A program made the position numbers and the translations under genes. This document shows, in pieces, positions 25,204 through 33,890 of a stretch of DNA of 64,000 nucleotides. Origin of the DNA: Candidatus Contendibacter sp. (lineage in GTDB: Bacteria; Pseudomonadota; Gammaproteobacteria; Competibacterales; Competibacteraceae); assembly GCA_029624765.1 (NCBI GenBank), contig JARSSO010000055.1:111404-175403 (forward strand), read 5' to 3'. The notes below the pieces were generated by a model. The model searched no databases. It had not been told where the DNA came from and was given only the letters and a program-made list of their open reading frames with translations. The first letter of the stretch is position 1, and every line of letters starts with the position of its first letter.

Positions 25204-27936
25204 TTAATCCTCGGCCGAATCCAGTCGTCCGACCAGGGCCGCGCGCAGCGCCGCGTATTTCCGGGAATCGTTCAGCGGCCGGTTCTCGCGGTCGGTGACG
25301 AAAAACACATCCTCCACCTGCGCGCCGATGGTGGCGATCTTGGCGTTGTGCAACTGCACGCCGCATTCCATGAAGGCTTGGCCGACCCGACACAACAGGC
25401 CCGGTCGATCCCAGGACACCAGTTCCACCACCGTGCGGCTGTTGGCCTCGTCTTCGCGGAACGATACCCATGTCGGGATCTGGAACGCCCGCTGAATCCG
25501 CGAAATGTGCCGGCTGGGCAGAATCGGCGCGGCGTCCGGCTGGCTCAGGGCGTGGCGCAGCGTGGCGACGATTTCCTTGATTCGCGCCCGGTCGTGGATC
25601 GGCGCCCCGGAGTCCTCCAACACCGTAAAGCTGTCCAGGGCGTACCCGCGATGGCCGGTCAGGATGCGGGCGTCGAGGATCGTCAATCCCAGGTGGTCCA
25701 GAATCGAGGTGATCAAGGCGAACAGATTGTCCTGATCGAGGGTGTAGATGAAGATTTCCGTGCCGCCCCGCCGCGGGTCGGCGCGGGCCAGGACCAGCGG
25801 TTGCTCGTTGTATCCTTTTTTGAGGATCGCGCGGGTATGCCAGGCGATTTCGTCGACGGCGTGGCGCAGGAAATAGTCGTCGCCAAAACCTTCCCAGACC
25901 CGGTCAATCCGCGCCTCGTCGATCCTGGTCGCGAGCAGTCGTTGCCGGGCCTGGGTTTGCACCTCGCGAATGCGTTCTTCCTTGTCGATGGGGTTGTCCA
26001 GCCCCCGGCGCAACGCCCGGCGCGTGGCCTCGTACAACTGCCACAGCAGCGAGTCCCGCCAGGTGTTCCACAACTTGGGATTGGTGCCTCGGATGTCGGC
26101 CACCGTCAGCAGATACAGATAATCCAGGTGCATCTGGTCGCCCATCCGCCGGGCGAAGTCGTGGATGACCGCCGGGTCGTGGATATCCTTCTTCTGCGCG
26201 GTGAGCGACAAGGTCAGGTGATGGCGCACCAGCCAGGCGACCAGTCGTGTGTCGAAGCTGCTCAGGCCATGCCGCTGGCAGAACCGTTCGGCATCGCCGG
26301 CGCCCAGTTCGGAATGGTCGCCGCCGCGCCCCTTGGCGACGTCATGGTACAGACCGGCGATGTACAGCAACTCCGGTTTGGGCAACTGCTCCATGATCGC
26401 GCTGCAACGCGGCAATTCCTCGGCGAACTGGGGCAGGAAGAACCGCCGCAGGTTGCGCACCACGAACAGGATGTGCTGGTCCACGGTGTAGGCGTGGAAC
26501 AGGTCGTACTGCATCCGGCCGACGATCTGGCCGAATTCCGGCAGATAGGCCGGCAGAACCCCACAGGCGTTCATCAGCCGTAATTGGCGCGCGACCCCAA
26601 ACGGCTGGCGCAGGATTTCCATGAACAGGCTGCGCGGTCGCATGTCGTGGCGGAACTTGTCGTCGATCAGCGGCAGATGAACGCGGATCAGGCGGACGGT
26701 GGCGGCGCGAATGCCCTTCAGTTCCGGGCATTGCTGCAAAACCAGGAAGATTTCGAGCAGCGCCAACGGGTAACGCAGAAACACGTTGGGCCGGGTGACT
26801 TCCAGATAGCCGCGCCGGGCCTGAAAGCGGCGACTGATCGGCGTCGGTTCGTCCGGATCGTCGGCCAGCAGGATCGCCTCCTCGAACAGTTGCAGCAACA
26901 TTTCGTTGAGCTGGCCCAGGGCGTTGACCGTGCGATAGTAACGTTGCATGAACTGCTCGACCGCCAGGTTGTGATCCTGGTCGCGATAGCCGAGTTGCCG
27001 GGCAATGCGCCGCTGGTGATCGAACAACAGATGATCCTCGCGGCGACCGGTCAGGACGTGCAGGGCAAAACGAATCTGCCAGAGGAAGTTGCGACACTCG
27101 ATCAACTCCTCGTATTCGCGCGGACTGAGAAAGCCGTGATCGACCAGCTCGCGCAAGGTGTTGGCGCCAAAGTGGCGCTTGGTCACCCAGCCGATCATCT
27201 GCAAATCGCGCAGGCCGCCCGGCCCCTCCTTGATGTTGGGCTCCAGGTTGAAGGCGGTTTCGTGGTATTTGTGGCAGCGTTGCTGGCGTTCCCGCCGCTT
27301 GGATTCAAAGAAGGCGGCGTCCGGCCAGATGCGGTCGGGGCCGGTGACGACGCGCATCCGCTCGAACAGGGTGGTGGAGCCGGTGAGTTGCCGCGCCTCC
27401 ATCAGGCTGGTGGCGACCGTGATGTCGGCGGCGCCTTCGTGGGCGCAGTCCTCGACCGTGCGCACGCTGTGGCCGACGTCCAGCCCGATATCCCACAGGA
27501 AGGTCAGGAAGCTTTCCAGCCCGGCGCGGCGGGCGTCCAGAGTCCGGTCGTCGAGCAGGATCATGATGTCCACGTCCGAACCCGGATGCAGTTCGCCGCG
27601 ACCGTAACCGCCCACCGCCACCAGCGCCAGATCCGGCGCGTCGGCCTCAAAAAACCGCGACCAGGCGCGCAGCAGCAGCTCGTCCATCAACCGAGCGCGC
27701 GCCGGCACCAGCTCGTGGGCTGGAGCACCCTGCAGGAACAGATCCTTGAACTGGGCGTCGCCGTGTTTGAGCAGGGCGCGGAACGGGGTGATGGGACTGG
27801 GGGCGGCGGCCAGTTCGCGCTCGAACGCCGCCGCGTCGAAAGGAACGATGGCGGCTTCGTCCCGGCGCCGGTTTTCGACCGGCGGGGCGGGATCGGGAGC
27901 GATGATCGTCGTGTCCGCGGAAGGTGCGTAAAGCAT
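25204..27936 (-). CDS. glnD: PII uridylyltransferase / uridylyl-removing enzyme
   Basis: GlnD adds UMP to PII signal proteins when glutamine is low and removes it when glutamine is high. The 910-residue protein has the nucleotidyltransferase motif GGYGRGELHPGSDVDIMIL at about residues 108-126. The HD domain follows near 530 (LYIAGLYHDVAKGRGGDHSE). Two ACT domains make up the last 200 residues (for example EIFIYTLDQDNLFALITSIL, and later VVELVSWDRPGLLCRVGQAF). It lies downstream of map, the arrangement also found in enterobacteria. Confidence 0.96.
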   Translation of the reverse strand: MLYAPSADTTIIAPDPAPPVENRRRDEAAIVPFDAAAFERELAAAPSPITPFRALLKHGDAQFKDLFLQGAPAHELVPARARLMDELLLRAWSRFFEADAPDLALVAVGGYGRGELHPGSDVDIMILLDDRTLDARRAGLESFLTFLWDIGLDVGHSVRTVEDCAHEGAADITVATSLMEARQLTGSTTLFERMRVVTGPDRIWPDAAFFESKRRERQQRCHKYHETAFNLEPNIKEGPGGLRDLQMIGWVTKRHFGANTLRELVDHGFLSPREYEELIECRNFLWQIRFALHVLTGRREDHLLFDHQRRIARQLGYRDQDHNLAVEQFMQRYYRTVNALGQLNEMLLQLFEEAILLADDPDEPTPISRRFQARRGYLEVTRPNVFLRYPLALLEIFLVLQQCPELKGIRAATVRLIRVHLPLIDDKFRHDMRPRSLFMEILRQPFGVARQLRLMNACGVLPAYLPEFGQIVGRMQYDLFHAYTVDQHILFVVRNLRRFFLPQFAEELPRCSAIMEQLPKPELLYIAGLYHDVAKGRGGDHSELGAGDAERFCQRHGLSSFDTRLVAWLVRHHLTLSLTAQKKDIHDPAVIHDFARRMGDQMHLDYLYLLTVADIRGTNPKLWNTWRDSLLWQLYEATRRALRRGLDNPIDKEERIREVQTQARQRLLATRIDEARIDRVWEGFGDDYFLRHAVDEIAWHTRAILKKGYNEQPLVLARADPRRGGTEIFIYTLDQDNLFALITSILDHLGLTILDARILTGHRGYALDSFTVLEDSGAPIHDRARIKEIVATLRHALSQPDAAPILPSRHISRIQRAFQIPTWVSFREDEANSRTVVELVSWDRPGLLCRVGQAFMECGVQLHNAKIATIGAQVEDVFFVTDRENRPLNDSRKYAALRAALVGRLDSAED

Positions 27937-27966
27937 TGGGATCTCAAGGAGAAGCGAGGCGAAACT

Positions 27967-28779
27967 TCAGAGCGATTCGCCGGGAAGCAGGGTGAGGATT
28001 TCGTGGCCGGTTTCGGTCACCAGGACGGTATGCTCCCATTGGGCGGAGATGCTGTGATCCTTGGTGACCACGGTCCAGCCGTCGGGCAGCAGTTTGACGT
28101 GGCGCTTGCCGGCGTTGATCATCGGCTCGATGGTGAAGGTCATGCCCGGCGTCAGGAGAACGCCATCGCCGGGTTTGCCGTAATGCAGGACCTGAGGGTC
28201 CTCGTGAAATTCCCGGCCGATGCCGTGGCCGCAATACTCGCGCACCACCGAGCAATGCTGGGCCTCGGCGTGCTTTTGAATGGCGTGGCCGATGTCGCCG
28301 AGGCGGACGCCGGGCCGCACCATGCGAATGCCGGCGCACAGGCATTCGTAGGCGACCCGGCTGACCCGTTGCGCCGCAATGGGCGGCGCGCCGATCGCGA
28401 ACATCCGGCTGGTGTCGCCATGGTAGCCGTCCTTGATCACGGTGATGTCGATGTTGAGCACGTCGCCTTTTTTCAGCGTCTTCGGACCGGGGACGCCATG
28501 GCAAACCACCTGGTTGACCGACGTGCAAATCGATTTAGGGAAGCCGCGATAGTTGAGCGGGGCGGGAATCGCTCCCTGGGTGTTGACGATGTAATCGTGA
28601 CAGATCCGATCCAATTCCTCGGTGGTCACCCCCTCGCGCACGTGGGGTTCGATCATGCGCAACACCTCGGCGGCCAGGCGGCCGGCCACCCGCATCCTTT
28701 CGATTTCCTCCGGCGTCTTGAGTGTGATGTTCAGCGATTTCTTGGGGGGCTTCTGAAACATGTTTCGGTCCGCGGGCAC
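27967..28779 (-). CDS. map: Methionine aminopeptidase, type I
   Basis: Removes the initiator methionine from new proteins. The 270-residue type I enzyme shows the complete metal-ligand set: GDVLNIDITVIKDGYHGDTS (two Asp), GHGIGREFHEDP (His), FTIEPM (Glu) and WEHTVLVTETG (Glu). The substrate His lies in VVCHGVPG. ATG 28779 adds a few residues ahead of MFQKPPKKSLN; ATG 28761 is an alternative start. It is divergent from rpsB, as in E. coli. Confidence 0.96.
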   Translation of the reverse strand: MPADRNMFQKPPKKSLNITLKTPEEIERMRVAGRLAAEVLRMIEPHVREGVTTEELDRICHDYIVNTQGAIPAPLNYRGFPKSICTSVNQVVCHGVPGPKTLKKGDVLNIDITVIKDGYHGDTSRMFAIGAPPIAAQRVSRVAYECLCAGIRMVRPGVRLGDIGHAIQKHAEAQHCSVVREYCGHGIGREFHEDPQVLHYGKPGDGVLLTPGMTFTIEPMINAGKRHVKLLPDGWTVVTKDHSISAQWEHTVLVTETGHEILTLLPGESL

Positions 28780-28855
28780 GGCAATGCAGAATGGGGAATA
28801 CGGCGGTCGGCGCGGTCGCTGGCAATTGGGACAGCGTTCCGCGGGCGGCGTTCGT

Positions 28856-28885
28856 TTGGTTTTCCTAAACGATCCATGGTATAAA
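28856..28885 (+). promoter_or_regulatory. Candidate promoter and long leader of the rpsB-tsf operon
   Basis: TTGGTT (28856-28861) and TATAAA (28880-28885) are separated by 18 bases and form the best sigma-70-like site in the 319-bp gap between map and rpsB. A transcript from it would have a leader of about 200 bases. In gammaproteobacteria the rpsB leader is known to mediate feedback by ribosomal protein S2, so a structured leader at about 28893-29098 is likely. I did not fold it. Confidence 0.55.
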
Positions 28886-29098
28886 GCGCGCGCCTTTTAG
28901 GCAAACTCCCGATGCGCCCCCCAGCGATGGCGGGCGCGGATTGGAACGCGCAAGCCAGCGAATCCATCGACGGACAGGCCAGCAACCCAATTCTCACATC
29001 CGCCGGCACGGGTGGCCGGGTGCCCGATGACACGGGTCGCCCCCCGGGGCGGGTGGAGGCTCAACCCCATACTCAAGTTTTAAGGAGAACACTCGGCA

Positions 29099-29854
29099 AT
29101 GGCGACTGTTTCCATGCGCCAGATGCTGGAGGCCGGCGTGCATTTCGGCCACCAGACCCGTTACTGGAATCCCAAGATGGCCCCGTATATCTTCGGGGCG
29201 CGCAGCAAGATCCATATCGTCAACCTGGAGAAAACCCTGCCGCTGTATCTGGAAGCGCTGAATTTCGCGGGCCGGATGGCTTCGCGGGGCGGCAAGATCC
29301 TGCTGGTGGGCACCAAGCGCTCGGCCCGCGAGGCGACCGCCGAGGCGGCGCTGCGCTGCGGCATGCCCTATGTCAATCACCGCTGGCTGGGTGGCATGCT
29401 CACCAACTTCAAAACCGTCCGCCAGTCGATCAAACGACTCAAGGACCTGGACCTGATGGCGCAGGACGGCACCTTCGACCGGCTGGCCAAGAAGGAAGTC
29501 ATCGGCCTGCGGCGCGAGAAGGACAAGCTCGAACGCAGCCTGGGCGGCATCAAGGACATGGCCAGCCTGCCGGACGCGCTGTTCGTGATCGACGTCGGCC
29601 ACGAGCGGATCGCGGTGCAGGAAGCCAACAAGCTCGGTATTCCGGTCATCGGCGTGGTGGATACCAACAACTCCCCGGATGGCGTGAACTACCTCATTCC
29701 CGGTAATGACGACGCGATCCGCGCGATCCAGCTCTATGTCGGCGGCTTGGCCGAGGCGGTGCTGGAAGGCCGCGCCGTGCTGACGGCGGGCCGCGCCGAG
29801 GAAGAGTTCATCGAGATTCCGGAGGAGACGCTGTTGGCGAGCGGCGGAACCTGA
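29099..29854 (+). CDS. rpsB: 30S ribosomal protein S2
   Basis: A 251-residue S2 protein: SMRQMLEAGVHFGHQTRYWN at the N-terminus, HRWLGGMLTNFKTVRQSI, and near the end PVIGVVDTNNSPDGVNYLIP followed by GNDDAIRAIQLY. Length and sequence are typical. AAGGAG lies upstream of ATG 29099. It is the first gene of the translation-factor operon with tsf, and a terminator-like hairpin separates the two. Confidence 0.98.
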   Translation: MATVSMRQMLEAGVHFGHQTRYWNPKMAPYIFGARSKIHIVNLEKTLPLYLEALNFAGRMASRGGKILLVGTKRSAREATAEAALRCGMPYVNHRWLGGMLTNFKTVRQSIKRLKDLDLMAQDGTFDRLAKKEVIGLRREKDKLERSLGGIKDMASLPDALFVIDVGHERIAVQEANKLGIPVIGVVDTNNSPDGVNYLIPGNDDAIRAIQLYVGGLAEAVLEGRAVLTAGRAEEEFIEIPEETLLASGGT

Positions 29855-29880
29855 GTTCCGCAACCGAGGCGTGGTCCGAC

Positions 29881-29913
29881 AGGCTCGCGCGCGTCCGGCC
29901 CGCGAGCCTTTTT
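29881..29913 (+). terminator. Intrinsic terminator/attenuator between rpsB and tsf
   Basis: AGGCTCGCG (29881-29889) pairs perfectly with CGCGAGCCT (29901-29909) around an 11-base loop, followed by TTTTT. In E. coli a partial terminator between rpsB and tsf lowers tsf expression; this hairpin would do the same. Confidence 0.82.
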
Positions 29914-29990
29914 GCTGGGACCGGCCACGGCTCCCCTTTCGATTTCAAGCGCGTTTTGGATTGCATTGGCTTTTTTAGAGGTAAGCAAGC

Positions 29991-30881
29991 ATGGCGGAAA
30001 TCACGGCGGCGCTGGTTAAGGAACTGCGCGAGCGCACGGGCTCGGGGATGATGGAGTGTAAAAGAGCTCTGCAGGAAACCGGGGGCGATATCGAGGCGGC
30101 GGTCGAACTGATGCGCAAGGCCGGCCAGGCCAAGGCTGACAAGAAGGCCAGCCGCGTCGCCGCCGAGGGTCTGATCGTCCTTCGGCAGACAGCCGGGGCG
30201 GTGGCCATGGCCGAGATCAACTGCGAAACCGACTTCGTTACCAAGAACGACGACTTCCGGGCGTTCGCCGCCGGGGTCGCCGACACCGTGCTGCGCGAGG
30301 GTCCAGCCGATCTGGATGCCCTGCTGGCGGCGACCATGGCCAACGGCCAAAGCGTCGAACAGAATCGACGCGACTGCATCGCGCGGATCGGCGAGAACAT
30401 CAACGTCCGGCGTGGAGTTCGGCTGACGACCTCGGCCGGGGTGCTGGGCAGCTACCTGCACGGAACCCGGATCGGCGTGCTGGTCGAACTGGATGGTGGC
30501 GATGCCGAACTGGCCAAGGACATCGCCATGCATATCGCCGCCAGCCGGCCGTTGTGCGTTAGCGCCGACCAGGTGCCCGCCGAACTGATCGCCAAGGAGA
30601 AGGAAATTTACGCGGCGCGGGCGCTGGCGGAGGGCAAGCCGGCCCACATGATCGAGAAAATCGCGGAGGGGCGGCTGCGCAAGTATTTTGAGGAAGTGAC
30701 CCTGCTGGGCCAGCCCTTCGTCAAGGACCCCGAGCGGAGCGTGGAGGAATTGCTGAAATCGCGCCAGGCCCGAGTGGTCCGGTTCCAGCGTTTCGGACTG
30801 GGCGAGGGCATCGAGAAGAAATCCAGCGATTTCGCCGCCGAGGTGGCGGCGGCGCGCGGCGACAACGACAGCGACAACTAG
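29991..30881 (+). CDS. tsf: Elongation factor Ts
   Basis: Nucleotide exchange factor for EF-Tu, 296 residues. The N-terminal signature VKELRERTGSGMMECKRAL is followed by the AEINCETDFVTKN motif that contacts EF-Tu, and the C-terminal module ends in VVRFQRFGLGEG. Normal length. GAGGTAAGC precedes ATG 29991. Confidence 0.98.
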   Translation: MAEITAALVKELRERTGSGMMECKRALQETGGDIEAAVELMRKAGQAKADKKASRVAAEGLIVLRQTAGAVAMAEINCETDFVTKNDDFRAFAAGVADTVLREGPADLDALLAATMANGQSVEQNRRDCIARIGENINVRRGVRLTTSAGVLGSYLHGTRIGVLVELDGGDAELAKDIAMHIAASRPLCVSADQVPAELIAKEKEIYAARALAEGKPAHMIEKIAEGRLRKYFEEVTLLGQPFVKDPERSVEELLKSRQARVVRFQRFGLGEGIEKKSSDFAAEVAAARGDNDSDN

Positions 30882-30979
30882 TCCCGCACCCACGTCGAAC
30901 TTGTGGTCTCGGCGTCTTCACTGACGCCGGGATCGCGATCAGGTACAATCCGCCCGTTTTCGACCACCCAGGCAGCGCC

Positions 30980-31711
30980 ATGTCCACGCGGGATTCCAGA
31001 CCGGCCTTCAAGCGCATTCTCCTCAAGCTCAGCGGCGAGGCCCTGATGGGGGACGGGGAGTCCGGCATCGACACCGAGATCCTCGCCCGGATCGCGGGCG
31101 AGGTGCTGGAGTTGCGCCGGCTGGACGTGGAGGTGGGCATGGTGGTCGGCGGCGGTAATCTGTTTCGCGGCGCGGGGCTGGCCCGGGCCGGCATGGACCG
31201 GGTGACCGCCGACCACATGGGAATGCTGGCCACGGTGATGAACGCGCTGGCGATGCAGGATACCCTGGAACGGCTGGGTGTATTCACCCGGGTAATGTCG
31301 GCCATTCGCATCAATCAGGTGTGCGAGGACTATATCCGCCGCCGCGCGATTCGCCATCTGGAAAAAGGCCGGGTGGTGATCTTCGCCGCCGGCACCGGCA
31401 ATCCCTTCTTCACCACGGATTCCGCCGCCAGCCTGCGGGCGGTCGAAATCAACGCCGAGGTCATGCTCAAGGGCACCAAGGTGGACGGCATCTATTCGGC
31501 GGATCCGGTCAAGGACGTCGACGCGGTGCGCTACGAACGGATCACCTACGACGAGGCGTTGGCGCGCAAGCTGGGCGTGATGGACGCCACGGCCATCGTC
31601 ATGTGCCGCGAGCACAATCTGCCGCTGAAGGTTTTCAACATCAATCGCCGCGGCGACCTGGTGCGGATCGTGCGTGGCGAGAACGTGGGCACCACCGTGG
31701 TGCGGGAATGA
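30980..31711 (+). CDS. pyrH: UMP kinase
   Basis: Phosphorylates UMP to UDP. The 243-residue amino-acid-kinase-fold protein contains ILLKLSGEALMG, MVVGGGNLFRGAGLA, IFAAGTGNPFFTTDSAASLR and GTKVDGIYSADPVKD, all typical of PyrH. It has its own upstream spacer of about 98 bases containing a small hairpin (30910-30929) and TACAAT at 30944, a possible -10 element. frr follows after four bases. Confidence 0.97.
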   Translation: MSTRDSRPAFKRILLKLSGEALMGDGESGIDTEILARIAGEVLELRRLDVEVGMVVGGGNLFRGAGLARAGMDRVTADHMGMLATVMNALAMQDTLERLGVFTRVMSAIRINQVCEDYIRRRAIRHLEKGRVVIFAAGTGNPFFTTDSAASLRAVEINAEVMLKGTKVDGIYSADPVKDVDAVRYERITYDEALARKLGVMDATAIVMCREHNLPLKVFNINRRGDLVRIVRGENVGTTVVRE

Positions 31712-31715
31712 CGAC

Positions 31716-32273
31716 ATGATCGACCCTCTCAAAAAAGAAACCGCCGCCCGAATGGCGAAGAGCGTGGACAGTCTGAAGCAGGCGTTGACCAAACTGCGCA
31801 CCGGCCGCGCCCATGCCAGCCTGCTCGACCACGTGATGGTCAGCTACTATGGCAACGAGACCCCGCTCAATCAGGTGGCGTCGGTCGCGGTGGCCGACGC
31901 CCGCACCCTGCTGGTCACGCCTTGGGAAAAGAATATGGTCGGGCCGATTGAAAAAGCGATCCTCAAATCCGATCTGGGCCTGAATCCAGCCTCCGCCGGG
32001 ACGACCATCCGGGTGCCGCTGCCACCGCTGACCGAGGAGCGGCGCCGCGACTTGGTGAAGGTGGTGCGGCGCGAGGGCGAGGAAGCGAGGGTGGCGATCC
32101 GCAACATCCGCCGCGACGCCAACAATCAGCTCAAGGCCCTGCTCAAGGACAAGAAGATTCCCGAGGACGTCGAGCGGCAGACCCAGGACGAGATTCAGAA
32201 ACTTACCGACCGGCATATCCAGGACGTGGACAAGACGCTTGCGGCCAAGGAAGCCGAGCTGATGGAAATCTGA
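31716..32273 (+). CDS. frr: Ribosome recycling factor
   Basis: Splits post-termination ribosomes with EF-G. The 185-residue protein shows KLRTGRAHASLLDHVMVSYY, IPEDVERQTQDEIQKLTDRH and the long helical bundle. ATG 31716 is the family start; upstream in-frame codons lie inside pyrH. Normal length. Confidence 0.97.
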   Translation: MIDPLKKETAARMAKSVDSLKQALTKLRTGRAHASLLDHVMVSYYGNETPLNQVASVAVADARTLLVTPWEKNMVGPIEKAILKSDLGLNPASAGTTIRVPLPPLTEERRRDLVKVVRREGEEARVAIRNIRRDANNQLKALLKDKKIPEDVERQTQDEIQKLTDRHIQDVDKTLAAKEAELMEI

Positions 32274-32326
32274 AGCGCCAGCCCCGGCTTCCATCGCAAT
32301 GGTAATCCGGCCAGGGAGCCTTCAGG

Positions 32327-33088
32327 GTGACGCCTGACGTCCGCGCCGTGTCGCCGTGCGAGCTGTTGCCCCGACACGTGGCTATCGTCATGGACGGCAA
32401 CGGGCGCTGGGCGCAGCGGCGCTCCCTCACCCGCACGGCCGGTCACCGGGAAGGCGCCAAGGCGGTGCGGCGGATCGTCGAGGCGTGCAGCGAGCGCGGC
32501 ATCGAGGTGCTGACTCTGTTCGCCTTCAGCAGCGAGAACTGGCGGCGGCCACGGCCGGAAGTCGAACTGTTGATGAACCTGTTCCTGACCACCCTGCGCC
32601 GCGAGATTCGCCGTCTGGACGTGGCCAATGTTCGTCTGCGCTTCATCGGCGACCGGAGCGCCTTCGCCGCGACCTTGCAGGAGTACATCGCCAAGGCCGA
32701 GCAACGGACCGTCGCGAACACCGGGCTGACCCTGGTCATCGCCGCCAACTACGGCGGGCGCTGGGACATTACCCAGGCCAGCCGGCGCGTGGCCGAAGCG
32801 GCGGCGGCCGGCCGGTTGCAGCCGGGCGAGATCACCGCCGACCTGCTGCATCGTTATACCTGCCTGGCCGATTTGCCGGAGCCGGATTTGTTCATCCGCA
32901 CCGGCGGCGAGCAGCGCATCAGCAATTTCCTGCTCTGGCAGTTGGCGTATACCGAGCTTTACTTCACCGACCGGTTGTGGCCGGATTTCGACGGCGAAGC
33001 CTTGGACGCCGCCTGCGCCGCATTCGCCAGCCGGCAGCGGCGGTTCGGCCAGACCAGCGAACAGGTGGCCGGAGTCGCCGATGCTTAG
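32327..33088 (+). CDS. uppS: Undecaprenyl diphosphate synthase
   Basis: Makes the C55 lipid carrier precursor for peptidoglycan and O-antigen. The 253-residue cis-prenyltransferase has HVAIVMDGNGRWAQRR with the catalytic Asp, LTLFAFSSENWRRP, and DLFIRTGGEQRISNFLLWQ near the end. The start is GTG 32327, with AGGGAG about nine bases before it. It overlaps cdsA by eight bases. Confidence 0.96.
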   Translation: MTPDVRAVSPCELLPRHVAIVMDGNGRWAQRRSLTRTAGHREGAKAVRRIVEACSERGIEVLTLFAFSSENWRRPRPEVELLMNLFLTTLRREIRRLDVANVRLRFIGDRSAFAATLQEYIAKAEQRTVANTGLTLVIAANYGGRWDITQASRRVAEAAAAGRLQPGEITADLLHRYTCLADLPEPDLFIRTGGEQRISNFLLWQLAYTELYFTDRLWPDFDGEALDAACAAFASRQRRFGQTSEQVAGVADA

Positions 33089-33890
33089 ACAGCGCGTGAT
33101 CACCGCCTGCGTGCTGGCTCTGATCGCCCTGTGGGTGGTGCTGAAGCTGCCGGCCGCCGGTTTTGGCGCGGTCCTGCTGGCGGTCGTGCTGCTGTGCGCC
33201 TGGGAATGGGCCGGCCTGGCGGGTTTGGCGCAACCGCGCGGCCGCCTGCTCTACAGTGGCCTGGCGCTGGCCCCGATTCTGGCGGTCTGGCCGCTGACGG
33301 GGCACGCGGCGTTCATGACCGGCATGATGGTCCTGGTGCTGGTCGCCTGGTGCGCCGTCTTGGCCTGGTTGTGGCGCTACGCCGGGCGACCGGAGCGCCA
33401 GGACCCACCGTTGGTGATTGGCGCGGCCGGCGTGGCGGCGCTGGCGACGGCCTGGGCGGCGCTGATGGGTTTACGCAACGAATTTGGTTCAGGCCACGTG
33501 CTGTTCCTGCTGATGCTGATCTGGGTGGCTGACATCGGCGCCTACTTCGCTGGCCGGCGCTGGGGGCGGCGCAAGCTGGCGCCGACCATCAGCCCCGGCA
33601 AGACCTGGGAAGGCGTCTGGGGCGCGGCGGCGGCGACCCTGGTATTCGCCCTGCTCGGGGCGGCGGCGCTGGAGGTGGGTTCGCGCTGGCCCGGCTTCGT
33701 GGCGCTTTGCCTGGTCACGGCCGGTTTTTCCATCGTCGGCGATCTGTTCGAAAGCATGATGAAGCGGCAGCGTGGCGTGAAGGACAGCGGCGCGCTGTTG
33801 CCGGGTCATGGCGGCGCGCTGGATCGGCTGGACAGCCTGATCGCCGCCGCGCCGGTGTTTCTGCTGGGCTGGCATGGATTGACGGGATGA
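33081..33890 (+). CDS. cdsA: Phosphatidate cytidylyltransferase
   Basis: Makes CDP-diacylglycerol from phosphatidic acid in the inner membrane. The 269-residue protein has about eight hydrophobic helices and the CTP-transferase signature at its end (ESMMKRQRGVKDSGALLPGH, then GGALDRLDSL). It overlaps uppS upstream and dxr downstream (ATGA), in the standard order. Confidence 0.95.
   Translation: MLRQRVITACVLALIALWVVLKLPAAGFGAVLLAVVLLCAWEWAGLAGLAQPRGRLLYSGLALAPILAVWPLTGHAAFMTGMMVLVLVAWCAVLAWLWRYAGRPERQDPPLVIGAAGVAALATAWAALMGLRNEFGSGHVLFLLMLIWVADIGAYFAGRRWGRRKLAPTISPGKTWEGVWGAAAATLVFALLGAAALEVGSRWPGFVALCLVTAGFSIVGDLFESMMKRQRGVKDSGALLPGHGGALDRLDSLIAAAPVFLLGWHGLTG

Noticed and set aside
26584..28884. 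Very long plus-strand frame opposite glnD and map
   Set aside because: It is antisense to two certain genes and arises from the GC-rich third positions; its text is low-information and matches no family I know.
30910..30929. CGGCGTC/GACGCCG hairpin after tsf as a terminator
   Set aside because: The stem is only 7 bp and is followed by GGATCGCG rather than a T-run; it is more likely part of the pyrH leader.
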